Assembly: GCA_902783815.1 (NCBI GenBank)
Contig: CACZSM010000258.1
Coordinates: 1 to 5,006 of the forward strand
From: an uncultured Ruminococcus sp.
GTDB taxonomy: Bacteria; Bacillota; Clostridia; Oscillospirales; Acutalibacteraceae
Length of the DNA: 5,006 nt
Reading direction: 5' to 3'
A program made the translations under genes and the position numbers. Shown here piece after piece: positions 4,447-5,006 of the stretch. Position 1 is the stretch's first letter, and each line of letters begins with the position of its first letter. Below the pieces are notes generated by a model. That model did not search any database and was not told the origin of the DNA. It saw only the letters and a program-made list of their open reading frames with translations.

Positions 4447-5006
4447 ATGGCTAAACAGATCGCTTACGGCGAGGACGCAAGAAAGTCACTTATGAAGGGT
4501 ATCGATCAGCTTGCTGATACAGTTAAGATCACTCTTGGTCCGAAGGGAAGAAATGTCGTTCTTGATAAGAAATACGGCGCTCCGCTTATCACAAACGATG
4601 GCGTTACTATCGCAAAGGAAATTGAACTTGATGACCCGTTCGAGAATATGGGCGCTCAGCTCGTTAAAGAGGTTTCTATCAAGACAAATGATGTTGCCGG
4701 CGATGGTACAACAACTGCTACTCTGCTCGCTCAGGCTCTTATCCGTGAGGGTATGAAGAATGTTACAGCAGGCGCTAACCCGATGATACTTAAAAAGGGT
4801 GTAAGCAAGGCTGTTGATGTTGCTGTTGAGACACTGAAAAAGAATTCAAAGCCCGTTGAAGGCTCAAAGGATATAGCAAGAGTTGCAACTATCTCTGCTG
4901 CTGATGAATTTATCGGTAAGCTTATCGCAGAGGCTATGGACAAGGTAACATCCGACGGCGTTATCACTATAGAGGAATCCAAGACAGCCGAGACTTATTC
5001 CGAGGT
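4447..5006 (+). CDS. groEL: Chaperonin GroEL (60 kDa), N-terminal third; 3' end outside window
   Basis: GroEL is the ATP-dependent tetradecameric folding chamber. The window holds 186 complete codons of an expected ~540. They cover the N-terminal equatorial domain and the intermediate domain, and reach the beginning of the apical domain. Visible nucleotide-binding motifs are TLGPKGRNV (29-37), ITNDGVTIAKEIEL (48-61) and DVAGDGTTTAT (82-92), where Asp86 corresponds to the catalytic Asp87 of E. coli GroEL. ISAADEFIGKLIAEAM (149-164) and DGVITIEES (170-178) are also family-typical. ATG 4447 has GGGAGG (4432-4437) 9 nt upstream. The frame is intact to the window edge. Codon use (many CTT, GGC, AAG and GCT codons) is slightly more biased than in the neighbouring SEDS gene, as expected for a highly expressed gene. 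Confidence 0.98.
   Translation, partial: MAKQIAYGEDARKSLMKGIDQLADTVKITLGPKGRNVVLDKKYGAPLITNDGVTIAKEIELDDPFENMGAQLVKEVSIKTNDVAGDGTTTATLLAQALIREGMKNVTAGANPMILKKGVSKAVDVAVETLKKNSKPVEGSKDIARVATISAADEFIGKLIAEAMDKVTSDGVITIEESKTAETYSE

Noticed and set aside
4511..4982. Short + strand (4511-4756) and - strand (4731-4982) open frames inside groEL
   Set aside because: They are shadows of the GroEL reading frame, which is continuous and fully family-like.

Overview
The window reads as a chromosomal segment of a low-to-mid GC Firmicute of class Clostridia, most likely an Oscillospiraceae / Ruminococcus-like bacterium. The grounds are strong AGGAGG-type ribosome binding sites at 6-10 nt spacing, the HrcA/CIRCE-type groESL control region, the codon use, and the flavour of the low-complexity membrane protein. 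The genus is inferred from general look, not from an alignment. All genes are on the + strand. TGA ends both hisA and hisE, so the standard bacterial code applies.

Region 1 (1-1649) is the 3' part of a histidine biosynthesis operon: the C-terminal end of hisB, then complete hisA, hisI and hisE. The junctions are tight: 21 nt between hisB and hisA, a 1-nt overlap for hisA/hisI and an 8-nt overlap for hisI/hisE. HisE, HisI and HisA catalyse three consecutive steps (PRATP to PRAMP, PRAMP to ProFAR, ProFAR to PRFAR); HisB acts later, on imidazole glycerol phosphate. The genes hisH and hisF, which often sit between these, are absent here. A hairpin with a short T tract at 1669-1705 probably closes or attenuates the operon.

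Region 2 (1730-3979) is the unusual part. It encodes a 353-residue bitopic membrane protein whose N-terminus is 19 tandem hexapeptides of the type Q-Y-G-G-Q-N, followed by one membrane segment and a conserved extracytoplasmic domain ending in a DTGNGACE motif. Immediately downstream is a SEDS-family (FtsW/RodA/SpoVE) peptidoglycan glycosyltransferase. The SEDS reading frame opens directly after the TGA of the repeat protein, in the same frame, and has no ATG, GTG or TTG at its natural N-terminus. A well-placed AGGAGGG precedes an ATA codon, so initiation at ATA, perhaps helped by termination-reinitiation, is the best reading.

Region 3 (3980-5006) is the heat-shock chaperonin operon: a sigma-A-like promoter, a perfect CIRCE inverted repeat for the HrcA repressor, groES, and the first ~186 codons of groEL, which runs off the end of the window.
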